Source: Flavobacterium sp. CF108 (GTDB lineage Bacteria; Bacteroidota; Bacteroidia; Flavobacteriales; Flavobacteriaceae). Taken from it: a stretch of 64,000 nt of DNA. The notes beneath the pieces are model-generated. The model was given only the letters and a program-made list of their open reading frames with translations. It made no database searches and was not told the DNA's origin. This document shows, one piece after another, positions 16,632-26,347 of the stretch (its first letter is position 1; the number at the start of each line of letters is the position of its first letter). The position numbers and the translations under genes were made by a program. Location: the NCBI RefSeq assembly GCF_900129795.1, contig NZ_FQWW01000005.1, forward strand, positions 62,001 through 126,000. The letters are read 5' to 3'.

Positions 16632-17783
16632 CTACAGCCTGCATTGAAACTGAATTAAAAATAAATTGTCGTTATAGGTTGATGTATCCGGGATATTTCG
16701 GTCGAAATGGTCTATCTCAAATCCCATTTCTATACGACCTGTATAGTTTTTTCCAAATTCAAGACTTATCATAGGAGTATAAGTCTGTCTAACATTTGAA
16801 TCGATTTTAAAACTAGGATCAAATCTTTCATAACGACAGGATACTTCTAAAGAGGTTAATTTTTTATAATCGATTTGATATCGCACATTGGGCAGGAAAT
16901 AAATTCCGCGCATTTGATAATCTGCCACATCGGCTGTTCTGGTATCAACAGGTAAAGAAAAATATAAGTTGTGATTTGTTCCTTGTTTGTATTCTACCTG
17001 CAAATCAAAAGTAAAACGGTCTGTAAGTCTGAAATCACTGGTAATATCTGCACCAAAGGCAAATACTTTTTCTTTAGAATATTTACCAATACCGCCGTTT
17101 AAACCGAGATTTATTTTATGTTTTTTTGATAATTCGAAAACCAGTCTCGAAGAATATTGTTTTCCGTTATCGTTGTCTTTTTCCTGATTTTTTCCGTTTC
17201 CGTTTAAAACCGAAACCGAATAATTTACAGGGATTTTACCAAGATCAAAATTTCCGGTTGCAGAAGCTCCTATTTGAAAGCTTGTCCAGCCATTTTTTCC
17301 AAATTCATAATACTGATTCGAGAAATCAAATGATTTTATAATATCAACGGGAACTAATTCCTCAATACCAAAAGCCGGTCGAAACTGCCCTCCTAAAACA
17401 GCAATGTATTTATTGAAGGTGTATTTTGCGTAGGCATTTTCGAGAACTTTACCTTTTGTATCTGATTTAAAATCGGCAAGGTTTACCAGAATTACAACTT
17501 CTGTAGCTTCACTTAATTTTGTATTTAACCCAACACGCATTCTTTTAATGTCAAAGGAACTTTGGGTTACGTCGCCCGTAGAATGGTGAACGCCCATAAC
17601 ATCCACATTATCTCCAAAACTTTCGAGATATCGTGCCTGAAAAAGCCCTTTAAACTGAAATTGGGGATATTTAACACCATCTTCAGAATCGGCTGCTTTT
17701 TGAGTTTCGGCAGTTTGTGCATTCGTGATAAGTGGTATTAAAAAAAGGATAAAAGCAATTCTTATTAGTAAAGGTGTATTCAT
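16632..17783 (-). CDS. OprP/OprO-like outer-membrane porin
   Basis: The 383-residue protein has a signal peptide (cleavage near ITNAQ, residue 23). The mature region begins with a strand (FQFKGLFQARYLESFG), followed by RMRVGLNTKLSEATEVVILVNLAD and alternating beta-strands ending in the aromatic-rich FLIQFQCRL. This is the Phosphate-selective porin O/P family; many members carry anions other than phosphate. The adjacent downstream DASS symporter suggests passage of di- or tricarboxylates. Confidence 0.85.
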   Translation of the reverse strand: MNTPLLIRIAFILFLIPLITNAQTAETQKAADSEDGVKYPQFQFKGLFQARYLESFGDNVDVMGVHHSTGDVTQSSFDIKRMRVGLNTKLSEATEVVILVNLADFKSDTKGKVLENAYAKYTFNKYIAVLGGQFRPAFGIEELVPVDIIKSFDFSNQYYEFGKNGWTSFQIGASATGNFDLGKIPVNYSVSVLNGNGKNQEKDNDNGKQYSSRLVFELSKKHKINLGLNGGIGKYSKEKVFAFGADITSDFRLTDRFTFDLQVEYKQGTNHNLYFSLPVDTRTADVADYQMRGIYFLPNVRYQIDYKKLTSLEVSCRYERFDPSFKIDSNVRQTYTPMISLEFGKNYTGRIEMGFEIDHFDRNIPDTSTYNDNLFLIQFQCRL

Positions 17784-18138
17784 ACGCTCCAGAAATAAAA
17801 AATGAATTTAGCTAATTGTTTGAAAAAACCTAAAAATAACTAAAATGTAATTAGAAATATCTTACGAAAATAAGAAAAATAGTAATGTCTTGTAAAAATT
17901 ATTGCACTAAAATCACATTTCTACGCTGAGTTTTTTTTACCATTAAGATATTAAGGTAATTAAGCTTAGTGTGTTTTTATCTTTAAGAGTATTAAGCTTT
18001 GCGTTATTAATGGGTCGAAAATTAAGTTAGTAACGTTTTTATTTATAAAGAACAGCTTAATTAACTTAATATCTTAATGGTAAAGACTAAAAAAGGCCGC
18101 TAAATTTTAGCAGCCTTTATATTTTTTATGAGAAAAAA
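17784..18138. other. Intergenic region with a long inverted repeat and a terminator
   Basis: ACCATTAAGATATTAAGG (from 17939) recurs in inverted form as CTTAATATCTTAATGGT (ending at about 18081). The match extends over about 28 bases with one mismatch and leaves about 85 bases between arms. The terminator of the ABC-F gene lies at 18092-18118. No gene is present. Confidence 0.65.
18092..18118 (-). terminator. Terminator of the ABC-F gene
   Basis: The stem AAAGGCCGCTAAA / TTTAGCAGCCTTT has one mismatch and a short loop, and is followed on the minus strand by six T residues. Confidence 0.8.
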
Positions 18139-19773
18139 TTATTTTTCGATCTCTCTCATCGAGTCCATTTTTTTGTGGGCAAGGAAACCTGCTACGTCTT
18201 CAAAATGTTCTTTTACTCGTTTGTTTCCAAATTCGAATACTTTAGTCGCCAGTCCGTCAAGGAAATCACGGTCGTGAGAAACCAGAATCAAAGTTCCGTC
18301 AAAATCACGTAAGGCATCTTTAATGATGTCTTTGGTTTTCATATCTAAGTGATTCGAAGGCTCATCCAGAATTAACAAGTTAACGGGCTCTAACAATAAT
18401 TTAATCATTGCCAAACGTGTTTTTTCTCCCCCTGAAAGTACTTTTACTTTTTTGGTAATATCATCACCCTGAAACATAAATGCTCCCAAAATATTTTTGA
18501 TCTGCGTACGGATATCTCCTACTGCAATGGCATCGATTGTTTCAAAAATAGTTGCATTTTCATCTAATAATGAAGCCTGATTTTGTGCAAAGTATCCAAT
18601 TTGTGCATTATGTCCAATTTCAACGCTTCCTGAATCAACGCCAATTTCTTTCATAATCGCTTTGATCATCGTTGATTTTCCTTCTCCGTTTTTTCCAACA
18701 AAAGCTACTTTTTGACCTCTTTCGATTACAATATTAGCATCTTTAAAAACCACATGATCTCCGTATGATTTCGCCATTTCTTTTACAATAACCGGATATT
18801 GTCCAGAACGTGCTGCGGGCGGGAATTTTAGTCGTAATGCTGACGTATCTACTTCATCAACCTGAACGATTTCAAGCTTTTCCAGCATTTTTACACGAGA
18901 CTGAACGGCATCTGTTTTTGAGAATGTCCCTTTAAAACGATCGATAAACGCTCTGTTATCAGCAATCATTTTTTGCTGCTCGTCGTAAGCTTTCTGCTGG
19001 TGAATACGACGGTCTTTTCTTAATTCTAAATAATGAGAATATTTTGCTTTGTAATCGTAAATTCTTCCCATTGTTACTTCGATTGTACGGTTTGTAATAT
19101 TGTCTACAAACGCTCTATCGTGCGAAATTACTACAACTGCTTTTGCTGAATTCACTAAAAATTCTTCTAACCATTGGATACTTTCAATATCCATGTGGTT
19201 GGTTGGCTCATCCAGTAAAATCAAGTCTGGTTTTTGCAATAGGATTTTTGCCAGTTCGATACGCATTCTCCATCCTCCTGAAAATTCAGAAGTTTGTCTT
19301 GTAAAATCTTCACGCTCGAAACCTAAACCAACTAAAATTTTCTCTACTTCAGCTTCGTAATTTACTTCTTCAATAGCATAATATTTCTCGCTTAAGTCCG
19401 AAACTCTTTCGATCAATTTCATATATTCGTCACTTTCGTAATCTGTACGAACGGTTAACTGCTCGTTGATTTCGTCAATTTCGGCTTTCATTCTAAAAAT
19501 CTCACCAAAGGCTTTAGATGCTTCTTCCATTACGGTCGAACCGTCTTTTGTTAATAAATGCTGAGGCAGGTATGCTACAACAGCATCTTTTGGTGTAGAA
19601 ATACTTCCGGTAGATGGTTTGCTCTGTCCTGCTATAATTTTTAAAAGTGTCGATTTTCCCGCACCATTTTTACCCATAAGAGCAATTTTGTCATTTTCAT
19701 TGATAGCAAAAGAGACATCGCTAAAAAGTGTAGTTCCACCAAACTGAACCGAAATATCGTTAACTGTAATCAT
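18139..19773 (-). CDS. ABC-F family ATPase (YbiT/EttA-like translation factor)
   Basis: The 544-residue soluble protein consists of two fused nucleotide-binding domains and no membrane segments. Walker A motifs are GKNGAGKST (about residues 34-42) and GKNGEGKST. The signatures are SGGWRMRIELAK and SGGEKTRLAMIK, with Walker B LILLDEPTNHMD and LLILDEPSNHLD. The helical linker (RDRRIHQQKAYDEQQKM-like, KDRRIHQQKAYDEQ) is present. ABC-F proteins bind the ribosomal E site and relieve stalled translation; some give antibiotic resistance by ribosome protection. The housekeeping look here favours a general factor. Confidence 0.92.
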   Translation of the reverse strand: MITVNDISVQFGGTTLFSDVSFAINENDKIALMGKNGAGKSTLLKIIAGQSKPSTGSISTPKDAVVAYLPQHLLTKDGSTVMEEASKAFGEIFRMKAEIDEINEQLTVRTDYESDEYMKLIERVSDLSEKYYAIEEVNYEAEVEKILVGLGFEREDFTRQTSEFSGGWRMRIELAKILLQKPDLILLDEPTNHMDIESIQWLEEFLVNSAKAVVVISHDRAFVDNITNRTIEVTMGRIYDYKAKYSHYLELRKDRRIHQQKAYDEQQKMIADNRAFIDRFKGTFSKTDAVQSRVKMLEKLEIVQVDEVDTSALRLKFPPAARSGQYPVIVKEMAKSYGDHVVFKDANIVIERGQKVAFVGKNGEGKSTMIKAIMKEIGVDSGSVEIGHNAQIGYFAQNQASLLDENATIFETIDAIAVGDIRTQIKNILGAFMFQGDDITKKVKVLSGGEKTRLAMIKLLLEPVNLLILDEPSNHLDMKTKDIIKDALRDFDGTLILVSHDRDFLDGLATKVFEFGNKRVKEHFEDVAGFLAHKKMDSMREIEK

Positions 19774-20530
19774 TATCTTCTGTGAATTTGTTTTATCGGT
19801 TAATCGTTTATTTGACTACCCATTTTTTTCGTGCTGCAAAGATAGATTAATTAGATAATTAGGCAATTAGAAAATGTGGCAATTTGATAATTAGATAATT
19901 TTGAGAATGTGACGATTAGAAGATTTTCTTTTTTTGCCACGAATTACACGAATTTTCACGAATTATTTTTTCAACTGGACTGAAGTCCAGCCCTACAGCA
20001 TAGATCGAGCCGAAGGCTCTTTAAAGTTCCGAAGGAACGAATTATATTGTAGAGCTGGACTTCAGTCCAGTTTAATATGTAAAATAAATAAAACAACAGG
20101 TTTTAAAAACCTGTCGAATTGAAATTATCTCTGTTTCGTCAAATTCTATATTGCTGCTCTTAACTGGACTGAAGTCCAGCTCTACAATATAATTCGTTCC
20201 TTCGGAACTTTAATTGAGAGTTTTTGGGGCTCTATATTGTTGGGGTGAGCTTATTTGGCTGATCTGTAAAAAAAATAAACCCGACAGGTTTTAAAAACCT
20301 GTCGGGTTGAAATTATCTCTGTTTCATCAAATTCTATATTGCCGCTCTTAACTGGACTGAAGTCCAGCCCTACAATATAATTCGTTCCTTCGGAACTTTA
20401 ATTGAGAATTTTTGGGGCTCTATATTGTTGGAGTAGGCTTATTTGGCTAATATGTAAAAAAAAAAACCGACTGGTTTTTAAAACCAGTCGGGTTGAAATT
20501 ATCTCATTATCAAATTGACTAATTATCTAA
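19774..20530. repeat. Array of about three 185-bp units plus a long inverted repeat
   Basis: Hairpins of the ACAGGTTTTAAAAACCTGT type recur at about 20095, 20283 and 20466, alternating with ACTGGACTGAAGTCCAG elements at about 19977, 20163 and 20349, a period near 185 bp. The first ACTGGACTGAAGTCCAG is paired with an inverted copy ending near 20072, making a 95-base inverted repeat. The block also holds GCCACGAATTACACGAATT (19935). No gene is credible here. The arrangement resembles the 302-bp array in being composite. Confidence 0.85.
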
Positions 20531-21706
20531 TTAATCTTTTCTCCATTTTTTAGTTTCTTCAAAAACGTGTTCTAATATTGAAGCTTCTATTTCATCAAAA
20601 TCAATATTACGTCTTCCCATTACCAACTTTGCAGTTTCGAAAGCTTTTTTGGTAATATACGTAGTGAAACCTGCAGCTCCACCCCAGGAAAAACTCGGAA
20701 CAAAATTTCTAGGAAAACCAGATCCGAAAATATTGGCACTTACTCCAACAACAGTTCCGGTATTAAACATTGTATTGATTCCGCATTTGCTGTGGTCACC
20801 CATCATTAAACCGCAAAACTGAAGCCCGGTTTTAGCAAAACCTTCTGTTTCGTAACTCCACAATTTCACTTCTTCGTAATTATTTTTCAGGTTTGAGTTA
20901 TTACTGTCAGCTCCAATATTACACCATTCGCCTAAAACAGAATCTCCAAGAAATCCGTCATGCCCTTTGTTTGAATTAGCAAACAGGACAGAATTTTTAA
21001 CCTCTCCTCCTATTCTTGATCCCGGACCAACTGTTGTTGCTCCGTAAACTTTTGCATTTAGTTTTACCTGTGCATTTTCACACAAAGCAAAAGGGCCGCG
21101 AATTACAGTTCCTTCCATGATCTCGGTATTCTTACCTATATATATAGGACCGTTTGATGCATTTAGGGTTACAAATTCTAATTTTGCCCCTTCTTCAATA
21201 AAAATATTTTCAGGCGCAATTGTATTTACACTTTTAGGAATTGGCTGTGATTTTCTGTCTTCAGTCAAATAAGCGAAGTCGGCACGAATAGCAGCATCAT
21301 TCTTTGAGAAAATATCCCAAGTGTGCTCTACTGTCAAACATTCATCATTATATTGAATGATTTCATACGAATCGAAATCAACTTCTTCTTGGTTTTCTGT
21401 TGTAAAAAAAGCAATTACATCTTCTCCTTTAAAAATTGCCTGATTAGGTTTTAAGTCCGAAACTAATTCTGCAAGCGTATCATTTGGCAAATACGCAGCA
21501 TTTATCATTACGTTTTCTTCCATTTCTACCATTGGGAATTTAGCAGAAAGGTAATCCTCCGTAATTGTTGTTATAGTCGAACCTAAACGAGTTTCCCATT
21601 TTTGGCGAATCGTCATAATTCCGATTAAAATATCAGCCACGGGCCTGGTAAAAGTAAAAGGTAAGAGAGCATTCCGGACGGGACCGTCAAAAAGAATGTA
21701 ATTCAT
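20531..21706 (-). CDS. GlmU-like putative sugar nucleotidyltransferase with left-handed beta-helix
   Basis: The 391-residue protein matches the Bacteroidota GlmU-like family (alternative GlmU). The N-terminal domain (MNYILFDGPVRNALLPFTFT, then RPVADILIGIMTIRQKWE) lacks the classical GxGTRM nucleotidyltransferase loop. The middle and C-terminus form hexapeptide repeats (IYIGKNTEIMEGTVIRGPF, GATTVGPGSRIGGEVKNSVLF). It may contribute to UDP-N-acetylglucosamine or another sugar nucleotide, but the degenerate N-terminal motif makes the reaction uncertain. It is a single leftward gene bordered by repeat-rich DNA on both sides. Confidence 0.82.
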   Translation of the reverse strand: MNYILFDGPVRNALLPFTFTRPVADILIGIMTIRQKWETRLGSTITTITEDYLSAKFPMVEMEENVMINAAYLPNDTLAELVSDLKPNQAIFKGEDVIAFFTTENQEEVDFDSYEIIQYNDECLTVEHTWDIFSKNDAAIRADFAYLTEDRKSQPIPKSVNTIAPENIFIEEGAKLEFVTLNASNGPIYIGKNTEIMEGTVIRGPFALCENAQVKLNAKVYGATTVGPGSRIGGEVKNSVLFANSNKGHDGFLGDSVLGEWCNIGADSNNSNLKNNYEEVKLWSYETEGFAKTGLQFCGLMMGDHSKCGINTMFNTGTVVGVSANIFGSGFPRNFVPSFSWGGAAGFTTYITKKAFETAKLVMGRRNIDFDEIEASILEHVFEETKKWRKD

Positions 21707-22255
21707 AAAATTAATTTAATGTGTTAAAATTTGTTTGGTTACCGAGGCCAAAGTTACAAATATTTATGTGTTTCATTAATATATGTTTTTTCTGATAGGC
21801 ACGAAATCACGAATTTTTACATTCTCTTAATTTTAATTGATTTAGATTGTGATTATTTGGCTAAAGCCTATTTTGGGTTTTGATTTTATAACCTTCAGAT
21901 AAATCTGAAGGCAATTGAAAAAATGTTTCCTGAATAATCAATTGCCAACATCTTTAGATGTTGGTAACTTAATCAACATTGCTACGGCTTTAGCCAAATC
22001 TTCTCCATATGGGATAAACAATCTCAACAACAAGAAAAACATAGCCTGCGGTTTCAACCGCTGGAACACAATATATTCACAATCCTTATCTCTTTGCACC
22101 CTGTGGTTGAAACCACAGGCAATATTTTAAATTTGAAAAAGAAAATTCGTGAATTACTTCATCTGTCCCTTTGGTCGAGTCGTGGCTAACAAAAAATAAC
22201 CCCATAAAAAAAGCCTCCCAAATTGGAAGGCTTCTTATATAATTTTAAACAGCTA
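21707..22255. other. Intergenic region with short palindromes, no gene
   Basis: Several partly paired elements are visible: TTTGGCTAAAGCC (about 21856) and an inverted GGCTTTAGCCAAA (about 21986), CTGAAGGCAATTG beside CAATTGCC, and GGTTTCAACCGC with TGGTTGAAACCACAGG near 22050-22125. These resemble dispersed REP-type sequences. The rpmE2 terminator lies at 22211-22233. Confidence 0.6.
22211..22233 (-). terminator. Terminator of rpmE2
   Basis: AAGCCTCCCAA / TTGGAAGGCTT forms a compact hairpin with a T run on the minus strand, about 25 bases beyond the stop codon. Confidence 0.8.
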
Positions 22256-22510
22256 TTATTTTTTAGCGTGTTTTGCATATTTAGTTTTGAATTTATCAAT
22301 ACGTCCTGCAGTATCGATAAGTTTAGATTTACCAGTATAAAAAGGGTGAGATGTTCTAGAAATCTCCATTTTTACAACTGGATACTCAACTCCGTCAACT
22401 TCAATTGTTTCTTTTGTATCTGCAGTAGATTTAGTGATAAAAACGTCATCATTTGACATGTCTTTAAATGCAACTAATCTGTAATTTTCTGGGTGAATTC
22501 CTTTTTTCAT
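22256..22510 (-). CDS. rpmE2: 50S ribosomal protein L31 type B
   Basis: The 84-residue protein begins [19 protein letters not shown] and carries the conserved [22 protein letters not shown] segment. The zinc-ligand cysteines of the C+ form are absent, which makes it the zinc-independent type B form. In other bacteria the two forms are exchanged according to zinc supply; here no C+ paralogue lies in the window. Its own promoter and terminator flank it, with a leader of about 110 bases. Confidence 0.96.
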
Positions 22511-22626
22511 CTTTTCTTTTTATTTATTGTTTAGAACATTTTCATTTTGAAGCTTTTTCATGGTTAGAAAAAGGTATAAACAAACGATGCTCTTTTTGTT
22601 TAAAATTTTAATTAATTTTGAGTTTG

Positions 22627-22655
22627 CAAATTTACAATTCTTTTTTAATAAACAA
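22627..22655 (-). promoter_or_regulatory. rpmE2 promoter
   Basis: On the minus strand TTG (22653-22655), an 18-base spacer and TAAATTTG (22627-22634) match the Bacteroidota consensus. Confidence 0.65.
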
Positions 22656-22704
22656 ATACTTAGCGTACTTTTTTTTAGTTAAATTCAAAAAGCTTTTTTT
22701 CTCC

Positions 22705-22732
22705 TTGATTATATTGGGAATTGCTATATTTG
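22705..22732 (+). promoter_or_regulatory. Promoter of the DUF4199/glycosyltransferase operon
   Basis: TTG (22705-22707), a 17-base spacer and TATATTTG (22725-22732) lie just before the gene and place the transcript start near 22739. This rules out the upstream TTG codon at 22721 as the translation start. Confidence 0.7.
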
Positions 22733-22759
22733 TGGATTAATTTTAAAACATATATAAAT

Positions 22760-23287
22760 ATGATTAATGAAGTTATAAAAAAGAATGGAGTTACATACGG
22801 AATTATCTTAGGTGTTATTTTGGCGCTGATTACGGCAACAATATATGCCGTTGATTTAAAATTGTTTGTTTCGGGCTGGATTGGCGGTCTGTCATTTGTT
22901 ATTTATTTAGTAGTTGGTATTTTATTACTTACAAAAACAAAAAAAGAGATTGGTTTTTTCTCTTTTAAAGATGCCTTTACCACTTTTTTTATAACTACAA
23001 TAATTGCTATAGCAATTTCTACTTTATTCAGTATCGTATTATTTAACGTAATTGATCCGGAAGCAAAAGAAACGGTAAACCAGTTACTTATTAAATATAT
23101 GGCCGAGACATTACAAAAATTTGGAACTCCGGCTGCAGCTATCAACGAAGCTTTAGCTAAAATGAAAGAAAACAGCCCTTTCTCGACTACGGAACAATTA
23201 AAAGCATTAGTTTTTAGTATTGTTGGCTACTCTATTTTAGGATTAATTTTAGCAGCATTTTTTAAAAGCAAATCTACACAAGAATAA
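22760..23287 (+). CDS. DUF4199 family membrane protein
   Basis: From the ATG at 22760 the protein has 175 residues (MINEVIKKNGVTYGIILGVI). It has four hydrophobic helices: about 12-28, 33-55, 73-94 and a C-terminal one near 148-168 (SIVGYSILGLILAAFF). An amphipathic loop lies between helices 3 and 4. DUF4199 is a Bacteroidota family of unknown function, typically found, as here, directly upstream of a GT2 glycosyltransferase. The start is supported by the promoter, which lies inside the longer frame. The next gene follows after nine bases. Confidence 0.85.
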   Translation: MINEVIKKNGVTYGIILGVILALITATIYAVDLKLFVSGWIGGLSFVIYLVVGILLLTKTKKEIGFFSFKDAFTTFFITTIIAIAISTLFSIVLFNVIDPEAKETVNQLLIKYMAETLQKFGTPAAAINEALAKMKENSPFSTTEQLKALVFSIVGYSILGLILAAFFKSKSTQE

Positions 23288-23296
23288 AAATTATAA

Positions 23297-24253
23297 ATGA
23301 ATCTATCTATACTTATACCGCTTCTAAACGAGGAGGAATCGCTTAAAGAACTCTACACATGGATTATTAAAGTGATGGAGTCTAACAATTACTCTTATGA
23401 AATCATTTTTGTAGATGATGGAAGTACGGATGATTCTTGGAATATTATTGAAAGTTTTTCTAACGAAAACCCAAATGTAAAAGGAATTCGTTTCATGAAG
23501 AATTTTGGAAAATCTCAGGCTTTACATGCTGGTTTCGCTAAAGCAAAAGGTGACGTTATCATTACTATGGATGCCGATTTGCAGGACAGTCCGGATGAGA
23601 TTCCAGAATTGTATGAAATGATTACCAAAGAGAGATTCGATTTGGTTTCGGGATGGAAAAAGAAACGCTACGATTCTGTTGTAGCTAAAAATTTACCTTC
23701 AAAATTATTTAACTGGGCTGCCAGAAAAACTTCTGGTGTGGAGTTAAATGATTTTAACTGCGGGTTAAAAGCGTATAAAAATGCCGTTGTAAAAAACATT
23801 GAAGTTTCGGGCGAAATGCACCGATACATTCCTGTTTTAGCAAAAAATGCAGGTTTCGGAAAAATTGGAGAAAAAGTGGTAATTCACCAAGCTCGTAAAT
23901 ACGGAGAAACCAAATTTGGAATGGAACGCTTTATTAACGGATTCCTTGATTTAATTACGATTTGGTTTTTATCAAGATTCGGAAAAAGACCTATGCACTT
24001 ATTTGGTGCAATGGGTTCGATTATGTTTATTATTGGATTTTTATCTGCCGGATATATTGGAGTTTCAAAACTATACCATATGTATAGCGGAGTAAAATAC
24101 AGCCTGGTAACTAATAATCCGTGGTTTTATATAGCATTAACAACAATGATTCTGGGAACTCAGCTTTTCTTAGCTGGATTTTTAGGCGAAATCATTTTGA
24201 GAACTAAAAGCAACGAAGCAAGATATAAAGTAGCACGAGAAGTGAATTTTTGA
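23297..24253 (+). CDS. Glycosyltransferase family 2, polyprenyl-phosphate type
   Basis: The 318-residue protein has an N-terminal GT-A domain (SILIPLLNEEESLKELY, FVDDGSTDDSW, and MDADLQDSPDEIPEL with the metal-binding aspartates). Two C-terminal membrane helices follow (about residues 235-258 and 273-300). This layout matches the DPM1/GtrB/ArnC-like enzymes that transfer a sugar from a nucleotide donor to undecaprenyl phosphate at the cytoplasmic face. The donor sugar and final glycan are not evident. It is co-transcribed with the DUF4199 gene. Confidence 0.9.
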   Translation: MNLSILIPLLNEEESLKELYTWIIKVMESNNYSYEIIFVDDGSTDDSWNIIESFSNENPNVKGIRFMKNFGKSQALHAGFAKAKGDVIITMDADLQDSPDEIPELYEMITKERFDLVSGWKKKRYDSVVAKNLPSKLFNWAARKTSGVELNDFNCGLKAYKNAVVKNIEVSGEMHRYIPVLAKNAGFGKIGEKVVIHQARKYGETKFGMERFINGFLDLITIWFLSRFGKRPMHLFGAMGSIMFIIGFLSAGYIGVSKLYHMYSGVKYSLVTNNPWFYIALTTMILGTQLFLAGFLGEIILRTKSNEARYKVAREVNF

Positions 24254-24339
24254 CACAAATCAGGAAAAAAAAATCCTTTTGAATCAAATTAACCTTTGAA
24301 GAAAAACTATCTTTATTTAAAACATAAAAGAAAATTTAC

Positions 24340-26067
24340 ATGAATATTGCACCTAATATATTAAACGCAGTAAACGAATGGCTTACGCCAACATTTGATC
24401 AGGAAACGCAGGCTGCGGTGAAAGAATTAATGACTACTTCGCCAAAGGAACTTGAGGAAAGTTTTTATAAAAACCTTGAATTTGGAACCGGCGGTATGCG
24501 CGGCGTTATGGGCGTAGGAAACAATAGAATTAATAAATATACACTTGGAAAAAATACTCAGGGTTTATCTGATTATTTACATGAGGTTTTTCCAAACCAG
24601 CCATTAAAAGTTGTTATTGCTTACGACTGTCGTCATAACAGTAATACTTTAGCAAAAGTGGTTGCTGATGTTTTTTCGGCAAACGGAATTCAGGTTTACT
24701 TATTCTCAGATTTAAGACCTACTCCGGAATTGTCTTTTGCACTTAAATATTTGGGATGCCAATGCGGAATTGTTCTTACGGCTTCGCACAACCCGCCAGA
24801 ATACAATGGATATAAAGTATACTGGCAAGATGGCGGACAAATTGTTCCTCCACAAGATGATGCTATAATTAATGTAATCGAAAATTTAGAGTACCATAAA
24901 ATTAAATTCAACTCAAACGAAAGTTTAATTCAATATATCGATACTGAAATTGACAAAGCGTTTGTAAAATCATCTATCGAAAACGCAAGTTTTAATACTC
25001 CGGCTGAAGCCAAAGATAATCTGCATATTGTTTTTACTTCATTGCACGGAACTTCTATAAAATCTGTTCCTGATACTTTATCGCAGGCAGGTTATAAAAA
25101 TGTTCATATTGTACCGGAACAGGCGGTTCCAGACGGGGATTTCCCAACTGTAAAATCTCCAAACCCGGAAGAGCCTGAGGCTTTAACAATGGCTTTGGCC
25201 CTGGCAGATAAAACAAATTCTGATATCGTGGTGGGTACAGATCCTGATTGCGACCGTTTAGGTGTTGCGGTTAGAAATAACGACGGTAAAATGATTTTGC
25301 TTAACGGAAATCAAACGATGATTTTAATGACTTCTTTCCTTTTAAAACAATGGAAAAAAGCAGGAAAAATTAACGGAAAACAATTTGTAGGTTCGACTAT
25401 TGTTTCGACCCCAATGATGATGGAACTGGCTACAAGCTACGGCGTTGAGTGCAAAGTTGGATTAACAGGATTTAAATGGATCGCTAAAATGATCAAAGAT
25501 TTTCCTGAACTTCAGTTTATTGGCGGAGGTGAAGAAAGTTTTGGTTTTATGGTTGGCGACGCGGTTAGAGATAAAGATGCAGTTGCGGCTACCTTATTAA
25601 TATGTGAAGTTGCTGCTCAGGCAAAAGCTGCAGGAAGCTCTGTTTATAAAGAACTTTTACAACTTTATGTTGAAAATGGTTTCTACAAAGAATATTTAGT
25701 TTCACTAACTAAAAAAGGAATGGAAGGTTTGCAGGAAATTAACCAAATGATGATTGATTTACGCGAAAATCCTTTAAAAGAAATCAACGGTCAGCGTGTG
25801 ATTATGGTGGAAGATTATCAATCATCAACGGCATTGAATTTATTGACAGATGAAGTATCTACGATGGATATTCCAAAATCGAATGTATTGATTTACTATA
25901 CAGAAGATGGATCTAAAATTTGTGCAAGACCAAGTGGAACTGAACCTAAAATTAAATTCTACATCAGCGTAAATGCTGAATTGGAATCGGTTTTAGATTT
26001 TGATGCTGCCGAAAGTTTCTTAGACGGAAAAATACAGAATATCATTGCAGACATGCAATTGAAATAA
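24340..26067 (+). CDS. Phosphoglucomutase / phosphomannomutase (alpha-D-phosphohexomutase)
   Basis: The 575-residue protein is of the PGM2-like long form. The phosphoserine loop is [16 protein letters not shown], with the catalytic Ser at residue 149. The metal-binding loop is [10 protein letters not shown], the sugar-binding loop [13 protein letters not shown], and the phosphate-binding loop [12 protein letters not shown]. It interconverts hexose 1- and 6-phosphates, feeding sugar-nucleotide and glycan synthesis, which suits its position after a glycosyltransferase. It starts 86 bases after that gene, and a terminator follows. Confidence 0.93.
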   Translation: MNIAPNILNAVNEWLTPTFDQETQAAVKELMTTSPKELEESFYKNLEFGTGGMRGVMGVGNNRINKYTLGKNTQGLSDYLHEVFPNQPLKVVIAYDCRHNSNTLAKVVADVFSANGIQVYLFSDLRPTPELSFALKYLGCQCGIVLTASHNPPEYNGYKVYWQDGGQIVPPQDDAIINVIENLEYHKIKFNSNESLIQYIDTEIDKAFVKSSIENASFNTPAEAKDNLHIVFTSLHGTSIKSVPDTLSQAGYKNVHIVPEQAVPDGDFPTVKSPNPEEPEALTMALALADKTNSDIVVGTDPDCDRLGVAVRNNDGKMILLNGNQTMILMTSFLLKQWKKAGKINGKQFVGSTIVSTPMMMELATSYGVECKVGLTGFKWIAKMIKDFPELQFIGGGEESFGFMVGDAVRDKDAVAATLLICEVAAQAKAAGSSVYKELLQLYVENGFYKEYLVSLTKKGMEGLQEINQMMIDLRENPLKEINGQRVIMVEDYQSSTALNLLTDEVSTMDIPKSNVLIYYTEDGSKICARPSGTEPKIKFYISVNAELESVLDFDAAESFLDGKIQNIIADMQLK

Positions 26068-26104
26068 AAAAACGAGTGATAAGCTCTTTAAATACCTATT
26101 ACAG

Positions 26105-26127
26105 CTGTGCAGACATTCTCTGCACAG
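26105..26127 (+). other. Small perfect hairpin after the phosphohexomutase gene
   Basis: CTGTGCAGA / TCTGCACAG with a five-base loop sits 37 bases past the stop codon. It has no T tract, so it may stabilise the mRNA end rather than terminate. Confidence 0.4.
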
Positions 26128-26149
26128 TTGATTAAATTTTGATATTTAG

Positions 26150-26193
26150 AACTCTGGTTTACATTTAGAACAAATGCAAATCAGAGTTTTTTA
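26150..26193 (+). terminator. Terminator of the phosphohexomutase transcript
   Basis: AACTCTGGTTTACATTT pairs with AAATGCAAATCAGAGTT (two mismatches) and is followed by a T run. Confidence 0.75.
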
Positions 26194-26214
26194 ATAAAAA
26201 AAACTAAAAAAAAA

Positions 26215-26243
26215 TTGAAAACTAATCAATTGGATTAATTTTG
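26215..26243 (+). promoter_or_regulatory. Promoter of the MsbA-like gene
   Basis: TTG (26215-26217), an 18-base spacer and TAATTTTG (26236-26243). The leader is about 100 bases long. Confidence 0.6.
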
Positions 26244-26347
26244 TGCTGTGAAAAACCGCCAGAACAAATTAAGTTATAACCACAAAATTATATTGCTAAA
26301 AACTCGTAAGAGCATTGCCATAGCAGAAAAATAACATTCAAAAATAA

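Noticed and set aside
19934..20122. 62-codon frame among the 185-bp repeats
   Set aside because: It is made wholly of repeat sequence and has no homologue-like features.
21915..22130. 71-codon frame between the GlmU-like gene and rpmE2
   Set aside because: It crosses several palindromes and has no plausible start context or protein features.
22721..22759. N-terminal extension of the DUF4199 gene from a TTG
   Set aside because: The promoter's TATATTTG lies within it and the transcript would start after the TTG.
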